Positions 43,546-55,375 of a DNA stretch of 64,000 bases are shown here, in pieces (positions within the stretch are counted from its first letter, which is position 1; each line of letters opens with the position of its first letter). Source of the DNA: Avena insularis (lineage: Eukaryota > Streptophyta > Magnoliopsida > Poales > Poaceae). The translations under genes and the position numbers were made by a program. Under the pieces are notes generated by a model. That model did no database searches, was not told the origin of the DNA, and saw only the letters and a list, made by a program, of their open reading frames with translations. The stretch spans positions 274,791,533 to 274,855,532 of the forward strand of contig CM042689.1 in the NCBI GenBank assembly GCA_023614405.1, given 5' to 3'.

Positions 43546-44687
43546 GATTTTGGCCTAAGTGGGGCTAAATAGCGCGGGTAGTAACCCCAAGCTGGTGGGT
43601 CATCATAGGAATGATCATAATCAGGCCCTCGTGATGAAGAAGAAGACGCGCCCCAATCATAGGAGGGATGTTGGTATGAAGACTCTCCCATATTGGAGGG
43701 CTGAACCGAATCATCTTTGGCATCCTCTCCAACATTCTCCTCTTGCTGGGAGAGCTCCATCAGTAAGTGTCAAACTCCTCCTCCGTGAGCGACCATCCTT
43801 GCCTGTTATCAAAATTAAACAAAATAGGTGCAGGCAAATAGACTACTTTATCAGTCCTACCACCTCTCCAACCATGCTTGACAAAGGATAATTCATATGG
43901 TAAACTTCTCTCAGTATCCCAAGAAGAAACAAAATTATGCTGAACCATGGAAGCAAGATCAAGCCTCTTTATGGGGAACCGAAAATCTGAAGGGTGAGGC
44001 TCTAAACCATGGAAACCTAGCAACCTAGAGGCAATGAGACCTCCACAAATTCTACCCTTCTCGCGGTTAGTGGTAAGACGGTAAGCTATCAAGGCACCCA
44101 GGTTATAAGATCTATCCCTATTCAAAGCAGCTGAGATAAAAGCTAGATCAAAAGAAGATAACTTTCTAGCACTCTTTCTAGCAAGAACACACTTGGTAAT
44201 GAAATAGGCAAAATATCTAATGGATGGGAATTGAATGTTCCAAATTTTACCACTTTCCTTCGATAAGTCAAAATCTTGGCAAATTTCAGCATATAAATCC
44301 ATAAGTGACTTAGGCCTCTCCTTGATCTTCTCACAAGATCCCCAATGAGGTACTCTAATTGCTGCACAGAAATAAGCAAAAGGCAGGCCGACAGCTAGAT
44401 TATAGATTTTATAATGGACCATGGGATTAGAAGAGGACCAAGTAAACCGGAAGTCATGCACCACATGCATGGTTATCTTAACATACTGATTTGGATCTTC
44501 TTCAACAAAGTGTTCCAACCCTGCATTAGTAATCATAGTCTAGAATCCTGGAAGATTCTTGTAGCTCTCATAAATTCAGGGCATGGATAAATGGAAGGGA
44601 AGACTCCTTCCTCACGATGGACTTTCATTGGCTCAGGTACCATCAAATCATATTGATTCAGTGGGTATGCACTCATCTTCCTTTTTG
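43542..44687 (-). pseudogene. ORF2 of Athila-like E2 (ATHILA ORF1-like protein)
   Basis: Three frames cover it: up to about 44533, 44536-43760 (258 codons) and 43760-43542. Start taken as ATG 44687 after the leader, giving Met-Ser-Ala-Tyr-Pro. The middle frame has Asn-Ile-Gln-Phe-Pro-Ser-Ile-Arg-Tyr-Phe and Tyr-Asn-Leu-Gly-Ala-Leu-Ile-Ala, matching E1, plus a Lys/Arg/Ser segment absent in E1. The C-terminus is Ser/Tyr/Asp-rich in both. N-terminal halves of the two copies look very different, unlike their gag regions. A stop or frameshift near 44533 and another near 43760 inactivate it. Function unknown. Confidence 0.75.
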
Positions 44688-44906
44688 AAAATTTTAGACA
44701 AAAATCAAACCAAGTGATTTCCAAGTTGGTAAATGATGAGAAACTACTATAGGAACTTGCTAGAGGGCTAAACATGCATCAAAATGAAATCTCTAAGCAT
44801 ACAACAAGCATGCAATCTCACACAACCTGTCACCTACATCAGCAAAATACTCAAGATACAATCTACCAGTCATAAATCTAATTGGACAAGCGGAGGAGGC
44901 ACATAC
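44688..44906 (-). promoter_or_regulatory. Probable leader intron of E2 ORF2
   Basis: On the - strand it begins with donor CTGGTATGTGCC (GT from 44906) and runs AT-rich to just before ATG 44687. The acceptor is weaker than in E1 (candidate AG in AAAAAGGAAG). Confidence 0.5.
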
Positions 44907-45059
44907 CAGGGAGCAATCCCTCGAAAAATCAGCAGCAAAGATGGGCTGAGCAAGGAGATCAAAAATCAGGAGCAAGAATAGCAGGAACTCGAGCTTGAGA
45001 AATTTTTCCGGTGTTTTTCGGGAGAGAGAAAGAAGTGGCTAGGAGGAGACAACTTGGAG

Positions 45060-45557
45060 GCCTGGTGTGTCCCCCAGGCCAAAAAGCGCCTTGGGCTGCG
45101 CCACACTGTGGGGTGTGCTGGCCTGGTGGGTCCCCCTAGGCCACTCCATGTGTCCCTCTGCCCCTTTTTTGAGGAAAATTTTAATATGAAATTTCTTGGA
45201 TTTTTCGGGAAACTTTGTTTTTGGCCAATTTTCAGGGTATGAAATTGATTTTCTCGCAGAAAAGATTTTTTTAGAAGAAGCAAAAGCAAACAAAAACCAA
45301 AACTATAGAATTTCTAAGACACTATAACAAGCAAATAACTAGCAAAACTAAAGCTAACAAGATAAAGAGCAAAGACTAGGAAGGAGAAACATAAAAGTGA
45401 GCAAGTATAACTATTGTGAAAACATTGTTTTGCTCATTAAAATCCTTTTGTTAACAAGGTTGATCAAGTCTTATTACCAAAACAATCTTATATGAAACAA
45501 AACTTTGCACTCCACAAAGTGATTATGTTACCTCAAACTTGATAGCAATAGTCCCAA
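45060..45557 (-). other. Region between gag-pro and ORF2 in E2
   Basis: Counterpart of E1 33393-33813 plus 35365-35440 without the solo LTR, giving the empty site. From 45060 to 45290 it resembles Athila LTR U3/promoter sequence. No RT/integrase. Confidence 0.65.
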
Positions 45558-48197
45558 TCATAATAGTTTCAAAACTTTCTTGTGGAATGGGACAAATATT
45601 TCTCCAACCTTGATGCTCTCAATATTTTCAATGGAATTTAGGCAATAGCTCTTATCAATCTTCTTGGGGAAATAGAAAGTATGCTCTTTGTCATTAATAT
45701 TAAATGTTACTTTTCCTTGATTACAATTGATGACAGCACCTGCAGTATTAGGAAAGGGTCTCCCAAGAATAATAGACATATTATCATCTTCAGGCATTTC
45801 AAGCACAACAAAATTAGTTAAAACCAAGCAATTATGAACTACTTGAACATGAACATCCTAGCATATACCAATAGGAATAATAGTTGACTTATCAGCCATT
45901 TGTAAAGATATATCAGTTGGTATCAACTTTTCTAGATGGAGTCTCTTGTAGAGAGAAAAAAGGCATAACACTAACTCCAGCTCCTAAATCACATAAAGTA
46001 GTTCTAACATAATTATTCCTAATAGAGCAAGGAGTAGTTGGTATACCTGGATCACCAAGTTTCTTTGGAACCTTACCATTGAAGGAATAATTAGCAAGTA
46101 GAGTAGAAATTTCCTCATTAGGAATCTTCCTTTTATTAGAGACAATATCCTTCATATACTTTGAATAAGGAGGCAACTTAATAACATCAGTCAAAGAAAT
46201 TTTCAAAAATAAAGGTTTCATCCACTCACAAAACTTGTTATAGTGTTCTTCCTCATTTGACTTGTGTTTCTTATTGGGAAAAGGCATAGGTTTCTGCACC
46301 CAAGGTTCTCTCTCACTACCATGTTTTTTAGCAATAAAATCTTCCTTAGTGTACCTAGTGTTCTTAGTGTGCTTCTTAGGTTCTTCCTCAACTTCCTCAT
46401 TATCAGGAGCATCATTTTTATCATTACCACTCTCAGTTTCAGCATTAGAGACAGATATACTTTTAGGATCTACAACAGGTTCAGAGGGTTCCTCGACTAT
46501 TTTATGTTTCTTTTTCTTTCTCTTACGAGGACTACCACTACTTTCACCTTGCTGAGAGTCCTGCTCAATTCTTTTAGGGTGTCCTTCAGAATATAAAGGA
46601 TCTTGAGTAGCTATACCACTCCTAGTTCTAATTCCATAAGCATGTTTATCTCCTGAGGCATTAACTAGCATATATTTTTGTACCTTAGCAAGTTGATCAA
46701 TTTGGGTTTGAACCATTTGAAAGTGTTTACACATCATTTTAATATCATTAGCAGTTCTTTCCACAATATCTTTCAACTCATTTATAGCTCTAGAGGTTTC
46801 CAATAAATGATTCTAAACTTGTTTATTAAAATTACCTTGTTTAACTATAAATGTGTCAAGTTCATCTAAGCATCGATCATGAGGCTTACCATAGGGAATA
46901 CCACCTTCATCAAAGTGGAGAGAGTGTACCTCAATAGTAGATGAGTGGGGAATTGGCTTGCATAATTCTTCTATAGGAGGTAGATTCTTCACATCTTCAG
47001 CTCTAATACCATTCTCTTTTAGACATTTCTTAGCTTCTTTCATCACTTCATCATTAATGCAATGACTCCAGTCTTCTTTGGTGCTGGTATCCAAACTGGT
47101 TCATGCACAACTGGTTCAGGAGTGATAGGCTCAACTGTATTTAGCTCAGTTGAAGTCTAATCATCATAATTCTTGCTTATTTTAGCCATTAATTCTTCAT
47201 CATCTGTAGGAGTTCTTTTCCTGAAAACAAAATCAGCAAAACTATCTAGGTATGTCCTAGAATCATCAGTTAGTCCATTATAATAAATATCAATAAGCTC
47301 ATTTTTAGGTAATGGGCATCCAGGATGTGCATGAATCAAGGCACAAAACCTTGTCCATGACTCAGGCAATTTCTCTTCTTCTCCCTGTTTAAAATCAAAA
47401 AGTCTCTGCAAAGCGGCATGTCTAGCACTGGGAGGAAAATATTTCTGGAATAAAGAAGCTATCAAGCAATCAGGGCTATCAATGGAACCAGGAGGTAATC
47501 TATTAAACCAAGCTTTGGCTTCTCCTTTTAGTGAAAAATGGAAGATCTTTGTAACAAAGTACTTGCGCATATTAAAATCATCAGAGAATAAAGCACTCAT
47601 AGTGGAAAGCTCATTCATATGAGCTACAACACTCTCATTTTTAGTCCCACAAAAAGGTTCTTTCTCAATAATGTCTAAATAGGATAAATCAAGAGAGAAA
47701 TCATAATCTTCATCTTTAATATCTATGGGAGAGGTGGAAAACTTAGGAGCAGAGGACAGTTTAGGAATAATGGGATGTCTCTCAAGGAGACTCTTAATAG
47801 CACTAGCACCATGTGTGTTTCGGTACTCTTCAATAAATTCATCAGTAAACTCAATGTAACCATCATTAATATCATATCTCTCTTTAGACTTAGGTGAGCT
47901 AACAGGTGTAACAATATCTTCACTAGGAGTTTCAGTATTTCCTAGACTAGCCATAGTAGCATCTAGGAAAGGACCTAATGAACCACTCGCATCAAGCACA
48001 ATAGAAGTAACATCATGAGTATCAGAAGCAGTTTTAGATTCAGCAGTAGCAGTGTGTGTAGCATGAGTATGTGGTGGTGGTGTAACAAGCTTAGTTATAA
48101 AAGACGGTGAATCAAGAGCAGCAGAGGTGTTTAGGACGATACCTCTTCTTGTATTGTATGGTAAAATAGGAAACTTTCCATCATGAGACTTCTCCAT
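45558..48197 (-). pseudogene. gag: gag-protease of Athila-like E2
   Basis: Start taken at ATG 48197 (Met-Glu-Lys-Ser), matching E1. A 346-codon frame runs to a TAG at 47157-47159 (Trp in E1's frame). Then a frame change near 47080, a stop at 46813, a 296-codon frame 46803-45913 with the Lys-rich linker and the protease motif Leu-Gly-Ala-Gly-Val-Ser-Val-Met-Pro, another frame change near 45950, and the final part 45827-45558 with Ile-Leu-Gly-Arg-Pro-Phe. Better preserved than E1: the first frame covers the whole gag core. Confidence 0.9.
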
Positions 48198-48260
48198 GAT
48201 GAAAGGAGTAGCAGTGAACAATAATAGATCCAAGTGAACTTAGAAATAAATCTATGCTCC

Positions 48261-48275
48261 CTGGCAACGGCGCCA
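48261..48275 (-). other. Primer binding site of E2 (Athila type)
   Basis: CTGGCAACGGCGCCA on +, complement of TGGCGCCGTTGCCAG, 11 bases inside the LTR end. Confidence 0.9.
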
Positions 48276-48286
48276 TGAAATAGTCT

Positions 48287-49423
48287 TGATGACCCACAAT
48301 TATAGGGGATCGCAACAGTCTTCGAGAGTAGTATTACCCAATTTATTGATTCGACATAAGGGGAGCCAAAGAATACTTGCAAGCCTTAACAACTGAGTTG
48401 TTAATTCAGCTACACCTGCAAATAGTTCTTCCTCATAGAAGTTTATTAGTAGCAACAGTTTTGTAGTAGCAATAGCAAAGTAACAACAGCAGTAAAACAA
48501 GAGCAATAGTAATAGTAGTGGCAAACAGTGGGATATGAGCGCGGTAGGCACAGAGATGGATGGACGGGTGTTGCATGGACGATTCTAAACATGTAACTTC
48601 AAGATCTAGGGCAATTGCAGATAAATAAGAATAAGCATCCAAGTACTAAACAATGATAGGCATGTGCTCCATATATAGTCATGCGTGCTCGCAATGAGAA
48701 CTTGCACAACATCTTTTGTCCTGCTAGCCCGTTGTAGCGAGGCCTCAAGGGAACTACTGACAATTAAGGTGCTCCTTTTATTAGAGCACCGGAGAAAAGC
48801 ATTAACACTTTGTGAATACATGTGATCCTCACATCACAGCCATCCCCTCAGGTTGTCCCAATTTCTGTCACTTCGGGGTCTTTGTATCCAGACAGTGATA
48901 TGTGTACACAACTTGCAGATAAGATCACAAACAATACTATCATAATGATTCAATAATAAGTTCAGATCTGAGATCATGGCACTCGGGCCCTAGTGACAAG
49001 AATTAAGCACAACAAGTTGGAACAAAGTCAAATAGCACTAATAGAGATACTAGGCACCATGCCCTAACAATCCTATTCGATTACATGATAGAACTCATCC
49101 AATACCTACCATGCCCATAGCCTACAACGGGGGATTACTCACTCATGGATGAGGGAAACATGGATGGTTGATGGAGAGGCGTTGGTGATGACGATGGTGA
49201 TGATCCTCTCCAAATTCCCGTCTGACAGGTGCCGAACAAGTTTCGGTTCCGAATCGCGGTTTCTGGTGGTGGCGGTGCAGCGGAACTCTTTCTGGAAAAA
49301 CGTCGAACCCCCCTCGGTTTTTATGTCAAGAGGCGTCTTATAGGTGAAGAGGGAGGCCGAGGGGGTGCCTGGGGAAGCCACACCCCCTCCAGGCATGGCC
49401 TGGGCCCACCCGCGCGGCAGGGG
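48287..49423 (-). repeat. 5' LTR of E2, interrupted by element D
   Basis: Starts TGATGACCCACAA on + and matches the E1 LTRs inverted until about the GC-rich promoter part; TATA-like on the - strand at 49337-49343. It stops at 49423 where element D begins. The remainder should lie right of element D, outside the window. Confidence 0.9.
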
Positions 49424-50160
49424 TGTTGGGGGATGACCCCAGTTAGGGTCAAGATAGCAGAGAGAGGGGAGGAACCTTTCTTACCCTAGGCCGGGTCTTG
49501 AGCTGATTCGGCCGGGTTATGTAAGGATCTACGGAATAAGGCATGGCTTACCATGAATCGAGCAGTTGATACCTTACTCAGCCAACATATGGGTTAGGTC
49601 AGCCGAATGAGGTTGATTAGCTTAAATACATGTGAAGGTCGAGCCGAGTTATAGGAAGATTGCAGAAGAAGGAGGTGGTTCCCGAAGTCAAACCCCAGCT
49701 ACTATCTAGGTGGAATCTGTAGAGAGCCAATCGCTAGAGACAAGGAGCGGAGCCGCAGAGGAGCAGAGGAGCGTCACAGAGCTGACAGTGGGCAGGCCTG
49801 AGGCTCACATGTGGGGGGTTCTAGGTCTTTGCTGTCGATAGAAGGGGGACACAAAAAGAGGTTCGCCGAGTTACCGCTTTGAGACAAGCATATTCCAAGA
49901 ATATGCTTGTCCACCTCAGCCCTAGAGTGAACCAAGGGACTCCTTTATAAGGAGAGGCAGGGTTTCCTGGAGAGGGGATCGATTCATTCGTACGCTAGAG
50001 GGCTCGTTTTGTAACCTTCTTCCTCCTCTCTCTGATACAACTCAAGGAGCACTTGTAGCACAATAGAGGTGGAATAAAGATATAAGTTCTAACTAGTTGT
50101 GTGTAGAAATCACTGCATCATCCCTCCCCAGATCCCACTAGCATCCATCGGCCCCCAACT
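49424..50160 (+). repeat. 5' LTR of element D (3' boundary uncertain)
   Basis: Starts TGTTGGGGGATG. A matching inverted end CCCCCAACT lies at 50152-50160, but the PBS is 40 bp further, so the LTR could extend to about 50199. TATA-like TTTATAAGG at 49944-49952 and AATAAA at 50073-50078. Confidence 0.65.
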
Positions 50161-50200
50161 TAAGCCTACCCATGGCATCCCGTGCCACCACCACGATAGT

Positions 50201-50219
50201 TGGCTCCCACCCTGGGGCC
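50201..50219 (+). other. Primer binding site of element D
   Basis: TGGCTCCCACCCTGGGGCC resembles the TGGCGCCCACCGTGGGGCC site common in grass Tat elements, with changes at two positions. Confidence 0.7.
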
Positions 50220-50520
50220 AGCAGCGGTGCTAGATGGAGTCAAGATCCGGATGGGAAACTTCATCGACACCGGCGAGCGGGTGGTTTCTGGATTAGTCCA
50301 GAGATTTGACATCTGGGACTACGTCAGCGACAACGCTGGCAGTTTCAGAAGGAAGTAACCCCTGCGCAACAGCGTCTTCATCAACCTGGGCCCTCACAAG
50401 ATCTACGTTGGCATCGACACCTCCTACGTCTATCCGCGCCGATTTGTCCTCGTAGGAGATCCTCCCCTCAGTACTGCCAGCGGTTAGCGTGGAGCTCGCC
50501 CTGCGGGCAGTGTTGAGGTG

Positions 50521-51106
50521 ATGATGACGGCTCCGGCGCCAGCAGCAGGAGCAGGAGTCGGGCCGAGCAAGGACCCGGCGACAACCGGTCAGGAGGCAGC
50601 TAAGATGTCAGCCACGAAGCCAACAACAACAGATCCACCGACAGCTGGAGCATCTGAGGTGCAAGATGTAACTCCAAAGGCACCAAGGGTAAGGTGGCCA
50701 CCTTTGGAGAGGCCAGAGAATATCCTGCAAGTATCCATAGATAACTTAACTACACCTATAGCACCGATAGTTAACCCGGCAAATGCACAAGAAGAGTTAG
50801 AAGAGACTAGGATGAAAATGTTAGAGGCAAAGAAAGTGTCGGCTTTGTAGGAGTCCTTTAACAGGACTCTACGAGAATATTCCAGGGCAAACAAGATAGA
50901 TACGGCCCCTAGCCGAGTAGATGATCTGAGATTGAGAGGAAAGAACCTCATGGATGATATCAACAAAGAGCATGAAGCTCAGCCGGGCGATTCGGTTGAC
51001 CCAGGCTTGCCGACGTACAGCAACCCGATAAAGAACCTCAGGGCAGCAAATGCGGCAGCCCTGGAATTGGAAGGACTGACCGGGGAAGCCCGGTAGAGAC
51101 AGCAAG
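50521..51106 (+). pseudogene. gag: gag of element D, N-terminal part
   Basis: ATG 50521 opens a frame rich in Ala, Pro and Thr; TAG at 50848-50850 and TAG at 51094-51096 interrupt it, otherwise the frame is open to copia C. Upstream (50220-50490) the same frame encodes protein-like sequence with two further stops, so the true start may be earlier. Low-complexity N-termini are usual for Tat gag. Confidence 0.75.
51102..51106 (+). repeat. Target site duplication of copia C, left copy (GCAAG)
   Basis: Identical to 59101-59105. Confidence 0.95.
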
Positions 51107-52473
51107 TGTTGTGCCACGCAGATATAAAACAAAACTTTTCCTCTAACGTGGTGATCCTAAGATCTAGCTGAGGTAGAAGGCCACGAGGTTTACCACTAGA
51201 CACGCAGTTGCGGATTACTGATGAAGCGCGTCAGTTGATGCAGTGCAGTCCTCACGATCCGATCGTCCTGGTGCTGATCGCACAACACCTCTGTTGGTAT
51301 CCACACATACAAGGAGGAGCACCGGCGGCGAACTGCTAGGTTCGTATCGACGGTAGGACTGCTATGGAGCTAGGGTTTCCAACACATGGAATGACCTAAC
51401 CGAACAACGATTAACCTTTCTGGGTTACGATGCTCCACTATATATAGGGAGTGAACGTGGGCTCTGCTCGCGCGACCCATTCACTAAAGCCCATATAACA
51501 CTAGTCACCGTGAGTCCAACTCACTAACTCAGTCATAATCTGGTTTAGGTCCAACCCAACCAGATTAGAGGTTCAGATCCAATCCGAACATGCTCCCGCT
51601 CTTAAGTGTGTGACCCCACAGGCTCATGACTACTTGGACACGATTGGAGTCCAACTCTCAATCGATCAGTCTGTAGCGGATCCTAGCAGAACGTGCCGAC
51701 TCCCAAGTACCAAAGAGTCATGACGACTTGCCTTTCCAATGCGACTTACGTCCGAGTCCCTTTTGCCTCACGATATACCTTGTCAGACTATAGGAGAATA
51801 TATTAATGTCATCCCTTAAATAGTCTGACTCTCTTCTCGATCCAAGATAAGTGATTCACCCGACTAACTCTTAGTCGATCGCCTCGGTTAACCCTTAACA
51901 GAGTCGTGCATGGCCATGCTTTCCGAATCATATCTCTCGAGAGGGCCCAGAGAATATCTCTCCAAGTGGAGGGGCAAAATCCCATCTTGGTTATTCACAT
52001 CACACAGCTTGATTCTCGATCGACCAACTCGCCTTTATAAGCGCGATTCACGGATCAGCGTTTGATAGAACCTAAGTCGGTGATCCTCAACTCGGACTAT
52101 GCAACAGCCTCAGGTCTAAGGATTACATTGATTGAGATATACAAATGACAACTTGTTCGTTGTACCTCAATATGGGTCAATCCGACTCGCTAAACTCTTT
52201 AGCTGAATCTGTGTAAGTTGGAATAGCATCTCCATGCTCATGACAAGTGGAACCGAGTCATCAAACCAACTTTCACATTGGTCTAAGTTGTGTGTCCAGC
52301 ACAACTTCGATGACCAAGGATATTTAGTACAAACAACATGAATGCATAGTTCCACAACCAAATCACATATTCAATGATACACATCAGATGTTTATACAAG
52401 GACTACTTAATATCTTTATGAATACAATGGGAAACTCATCATACATGATTGCCTCTAGGGCATATTCCCAAAA
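51107..52473 (-). repeat. 3' LTR of copia C
   Basis: TGTTGTGCCACG to CATATTCCCAAAA on +; the end CAAAA is CAACA in the other LTR. TATA-like CTATATATAG at 51438-51447. Confidence 0.95.
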
Positions 52474-52486
52474 GTCTCCCACTTGC
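52474..52486 (-). other. Polypurine tract of copia C
   Basis: On the - strand GCAAGTGGGAGAC directly before the 3' LTR. Confidence 0.85.
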
Positions 52487-52519
52487 ACTAGAGTTAATAT
52501 TTTGACATCACATGTCTAA

Positions 52520-53262
52520 GCATCTAATGCCCATGGCTCTCAGGTGCGCCTCATGCTTCAGCTGTGGTAACGGCTTTGTCAACGGATCCGCAATATTTGC
52601 ATCCGTGTGTACCTTGCATAACTTGATATCACCCTGATCCATGAACTGGCGAATCAGGGGTACCGCATGAGTATGTGCTTGTTCTTCTGGTGCTGTCTAG
52701 GTTCCTTGGCTTGCGCAATAGCACCATTGTTGTCACAATACACGTCTAACGGATTGGACGAGCCCTGAACCACACCAAGATCCATGAGGAAATTCCTCAT
52801 ACAAACAGCTTCCTTTGCTGCCTCCGAGGCGGCAATATACTTAGCCTCTGTTGTAGACGCAGACACAGTCTCTTGCTTGGAACTCTTCCAGCTCACAGAA
52901 CCTCCGTTTATAATAAACACGTATTCGGATTGCAAACAAGAATAATTAGAGTCGGTAAGATAACTCGCATCCGTGTAACCCTTTACACTAAGTTCATCTT
53001 CACCACCATAGACCAAGAATATATCCTTAGTGCTTCTCAAGTACTTTAGGATATTTTTAGCCGCTGTCCAGTGGATCTCTCCAGGATCAGCCTGGTATCT
53101 TCTCACAACACTTAGAGCATAGGAAACATCCGGCCTAGTACAAATCATGGCATACATGATGGATCCGACTGCAGAAGCATATGGAATCGCACTCATCCGA
53201 CTTCGCTCATCAGTTGTCGAAGGACACTGAGTCTTGCTAAGTTTTACACCATGGGACATCAA
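52520..53262 (-). pseudogene. pol: RNase H of copia C
   Basis: The frame 53262-52654 holds Gly-Tyr-Thr-Asp-Ala-Ser, Ser-Thr-Thr-Glu-Ala and the Tyr-Ala-Ser-Ala-Val-Gly-Ser block missing from copia A. It then shifts near 52655 and the C-terminus (Ala-Asp-Pro-Leu-Thr-Lys in copia A) continues in another frame to about 52520. A frame change near 53260 separates it from RT. Confidence 0.9.
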
Positions 53263-54056
53263 GAAGAACCCTTCTTAGACGATTCCATGTTGAACTTCTT
53301 CAACACTTTGTCCAAATAAGTACTCTGACTCAATCCAATGAGCCTCCTTGATCTATCTCTATAGATCCGGATTCCGAGGATGTATGTTGCCTCACCCAAG
53401 TCTTTCATTGAGAAACTCCTTTCCAATGATTCCTTGGTTTCTTGCAACATCTGGACATCATTTCCAATCAGTAATATGTCATCCACATATAAGATTTGAA
53501 AATTTACTTTGTTCCCACTAAACTTCTTGTACAAACAAGAATCATGATCACTCTTGATGAAGCCAAACGATTTGACTACCTCATCAAAGCGAATATTCCA
53601 ACTCCGAGATGCTTGCTTCAACCCATAAATGGATTTCTGAAGTTTGCACACCTTGTCAGCATTAGCCGGATCGACAAAACCCTCAGGCTGTATCATATAC
53701 ACGTCCTCGGTTAAATTTCCGTTAAGGAAAGCCGTTTTGACATCCATCTTCCATATCTCGTAGTCAAAATAGGCCGCTATAGCTAACATGATCCGAACTG
53801 ATTTAAGCATCGCTACGGGCGAGAAAGTCTCGTCGTAATCAACTCCTTAAACTTTTCGGAACACCTTCGCGACAAGGCGTGCTTTATAGATTGAAACATT
53901 TCCATCCATATCAGTTTTCTTCTTAAAGACCCATTTACACTCGACGGGTCTTGCACCGTCTGGCAGATCAACCAAGTTCCAAACTTGATTTTCATCCATG
54001 GACTTTATCTCGGATCTCATGGATCCAAGCCATGACTCGGAATCAGATCCCACCAT
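53259..54056 (-). pseudogene. pol: Reverse transcriptase of copia C
   Basis: 53847-54056 holds the RT N-terminus; a TAA near 53850 (CAA in copia A) precedes the 183-codon frame 53810-53259 with Thr-Ala-Phe-Leu-Asn-Gly and catalytic Tyr-Val-Asp-Asp. The domain is otherwise complete. Confidence 0.9.
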
Positions 54057-54130
54057 CGCTTCCGAATAATTTGCCGGCTCATCAACATCTATGGTAACAC
54101 ATCACGAACACTTCGTAATCTTGCCGATCT

Positions 54131-55375
54131 TCATAGTAAATGCTGGTCTTGCCACGACCCACGGCTCAACCTCCAAGGTTTTTGCCGACTAACTAGCGGT
54201 TCCTCTCGAATTTCTTCGAGTTGCACCGTGCTCCCACTTACTCCTCGACTAAGAAACTCTTTCTCAAGGAAGACACCGTTCCGAGCGACAAACACTTTGC
54301 CCTCTTCTCGGTTGTAGAAGTAGTAACCCAAGGTTTCCCTCGGATACCCCACGAAAATACATTTATCCGACTTGGCCGTAAGCTTGTCCAACTGAAGTCG
54401 CTTGAAAAATGCTTCACAACCCCAAATCTTAAGAAAAGACAAACTCGGCTTTTTGCCTGTCCACATCTCATGCGGTGTCTTCTCTACCGATTTTGATGGT
54501 ACTCTGTTTAGTGTGAACGCCGCTGTTTCTAGACAATAACCCCAAAATGATAAAGGCAGATCTGTCGGACTCATCATTGACCGTACCATGTCCAACAAGG
54601 TCCGATTCCGCCTTTCCGAAACACCGTTCCTTTGCGGTGTTCCTGGCGGAGTAAGTTGAGGAACTATTCCACAACTTTTCAGATGGTCATCAAACTCATG
54701 GCTCATGTACTCACCTCCTCGGTCCGACCGAAGAAACTTTATTTTCTTGCCGAGTTGATTCTGTGCTTCATTTTGGAATTCTTTGAACTTTTCAAAGGCT
54801 TCCGACTTGTGTTTCATCAAGTAGATATATCCATACCTACTCAAATCATCAGTGAAGGTAATGAAGTATTCTTAACCACCCCTGGTTGTCGTGCTCATTG
54901 GTCCACATACATCACTATGTACTACTCCCAACAAGTCGGACGCCCTTTCGCAACTCTTTGCAAAAGTTGTCTTGGTCATTTTGCCGAGTAGGCAAGATTC
55001 GCATGTCTCAAATGACTCCGAGTCGAACGAAGTTAGGAGTCCATCATCATGGAGCTTCTTCATGCATTTCCAACTTATATGACCAAGCCGACAGTGCCAA
55101 AAGTAAGTCATATTCAGATCATTTGGTTTCAACCTTTTAACATTTATGTTATAAACCGACTCACCATCAAGATTCAAAATAAATAACCCGTCCTGGACGG
55201 GTGCAAAGTCGTGAAACATATCATTCAAATACGAAGAACAACCATTATTCTTGATATTCGACTCATAGCCTTGCCTCATCAAACATGAAGCAGAAATAAT
55301 GTTTGTGAAAACCTTTGGAACATAATAACAATTATTCAGTTCCATAATGAATCCGGAAGGTAAATGAAGTTGCAT
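54131..55375 (-). pseudogene. pol: Integrase of copia C
   Basis: Zinc finger (His-Cys-Arg-Leu-Gly-His ... Cys-Glu-Ser-Cys) is in 55375-54872, which ends at a TAA where copia A has TAT. The core with Arg-Ser-Asp-Arg-Gly-Gly-Glu-Tyr and Asn-Gly-Val-Ser-Glu-Arg-Arg is open from 54844 to 54131. One nonsense change thus separates the first catalytic Asp (Asp-Val-Cys-Gly-Pro-Met) from the others. Confidence 0.9.

Larger units (their letters stand above)
40894..49423 (-). mobile_element. Athila-like non-autonomous Ty3/gypsy element E2
   Basis: Same family and layout as E1 on the opposite strand: 5' LTR (48287-49423, cut by element D), PBS 48261-48275, gag-pro 48197-45558, leader, ORF2, tail, and a truncated 3' LTR (40894 to about 41427). 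A deletion of roughly 0.9 kb removed the end of the tail, the PPT and the first part of the 3' LTR. No RT or integrase is present. Confidence 0.87.
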
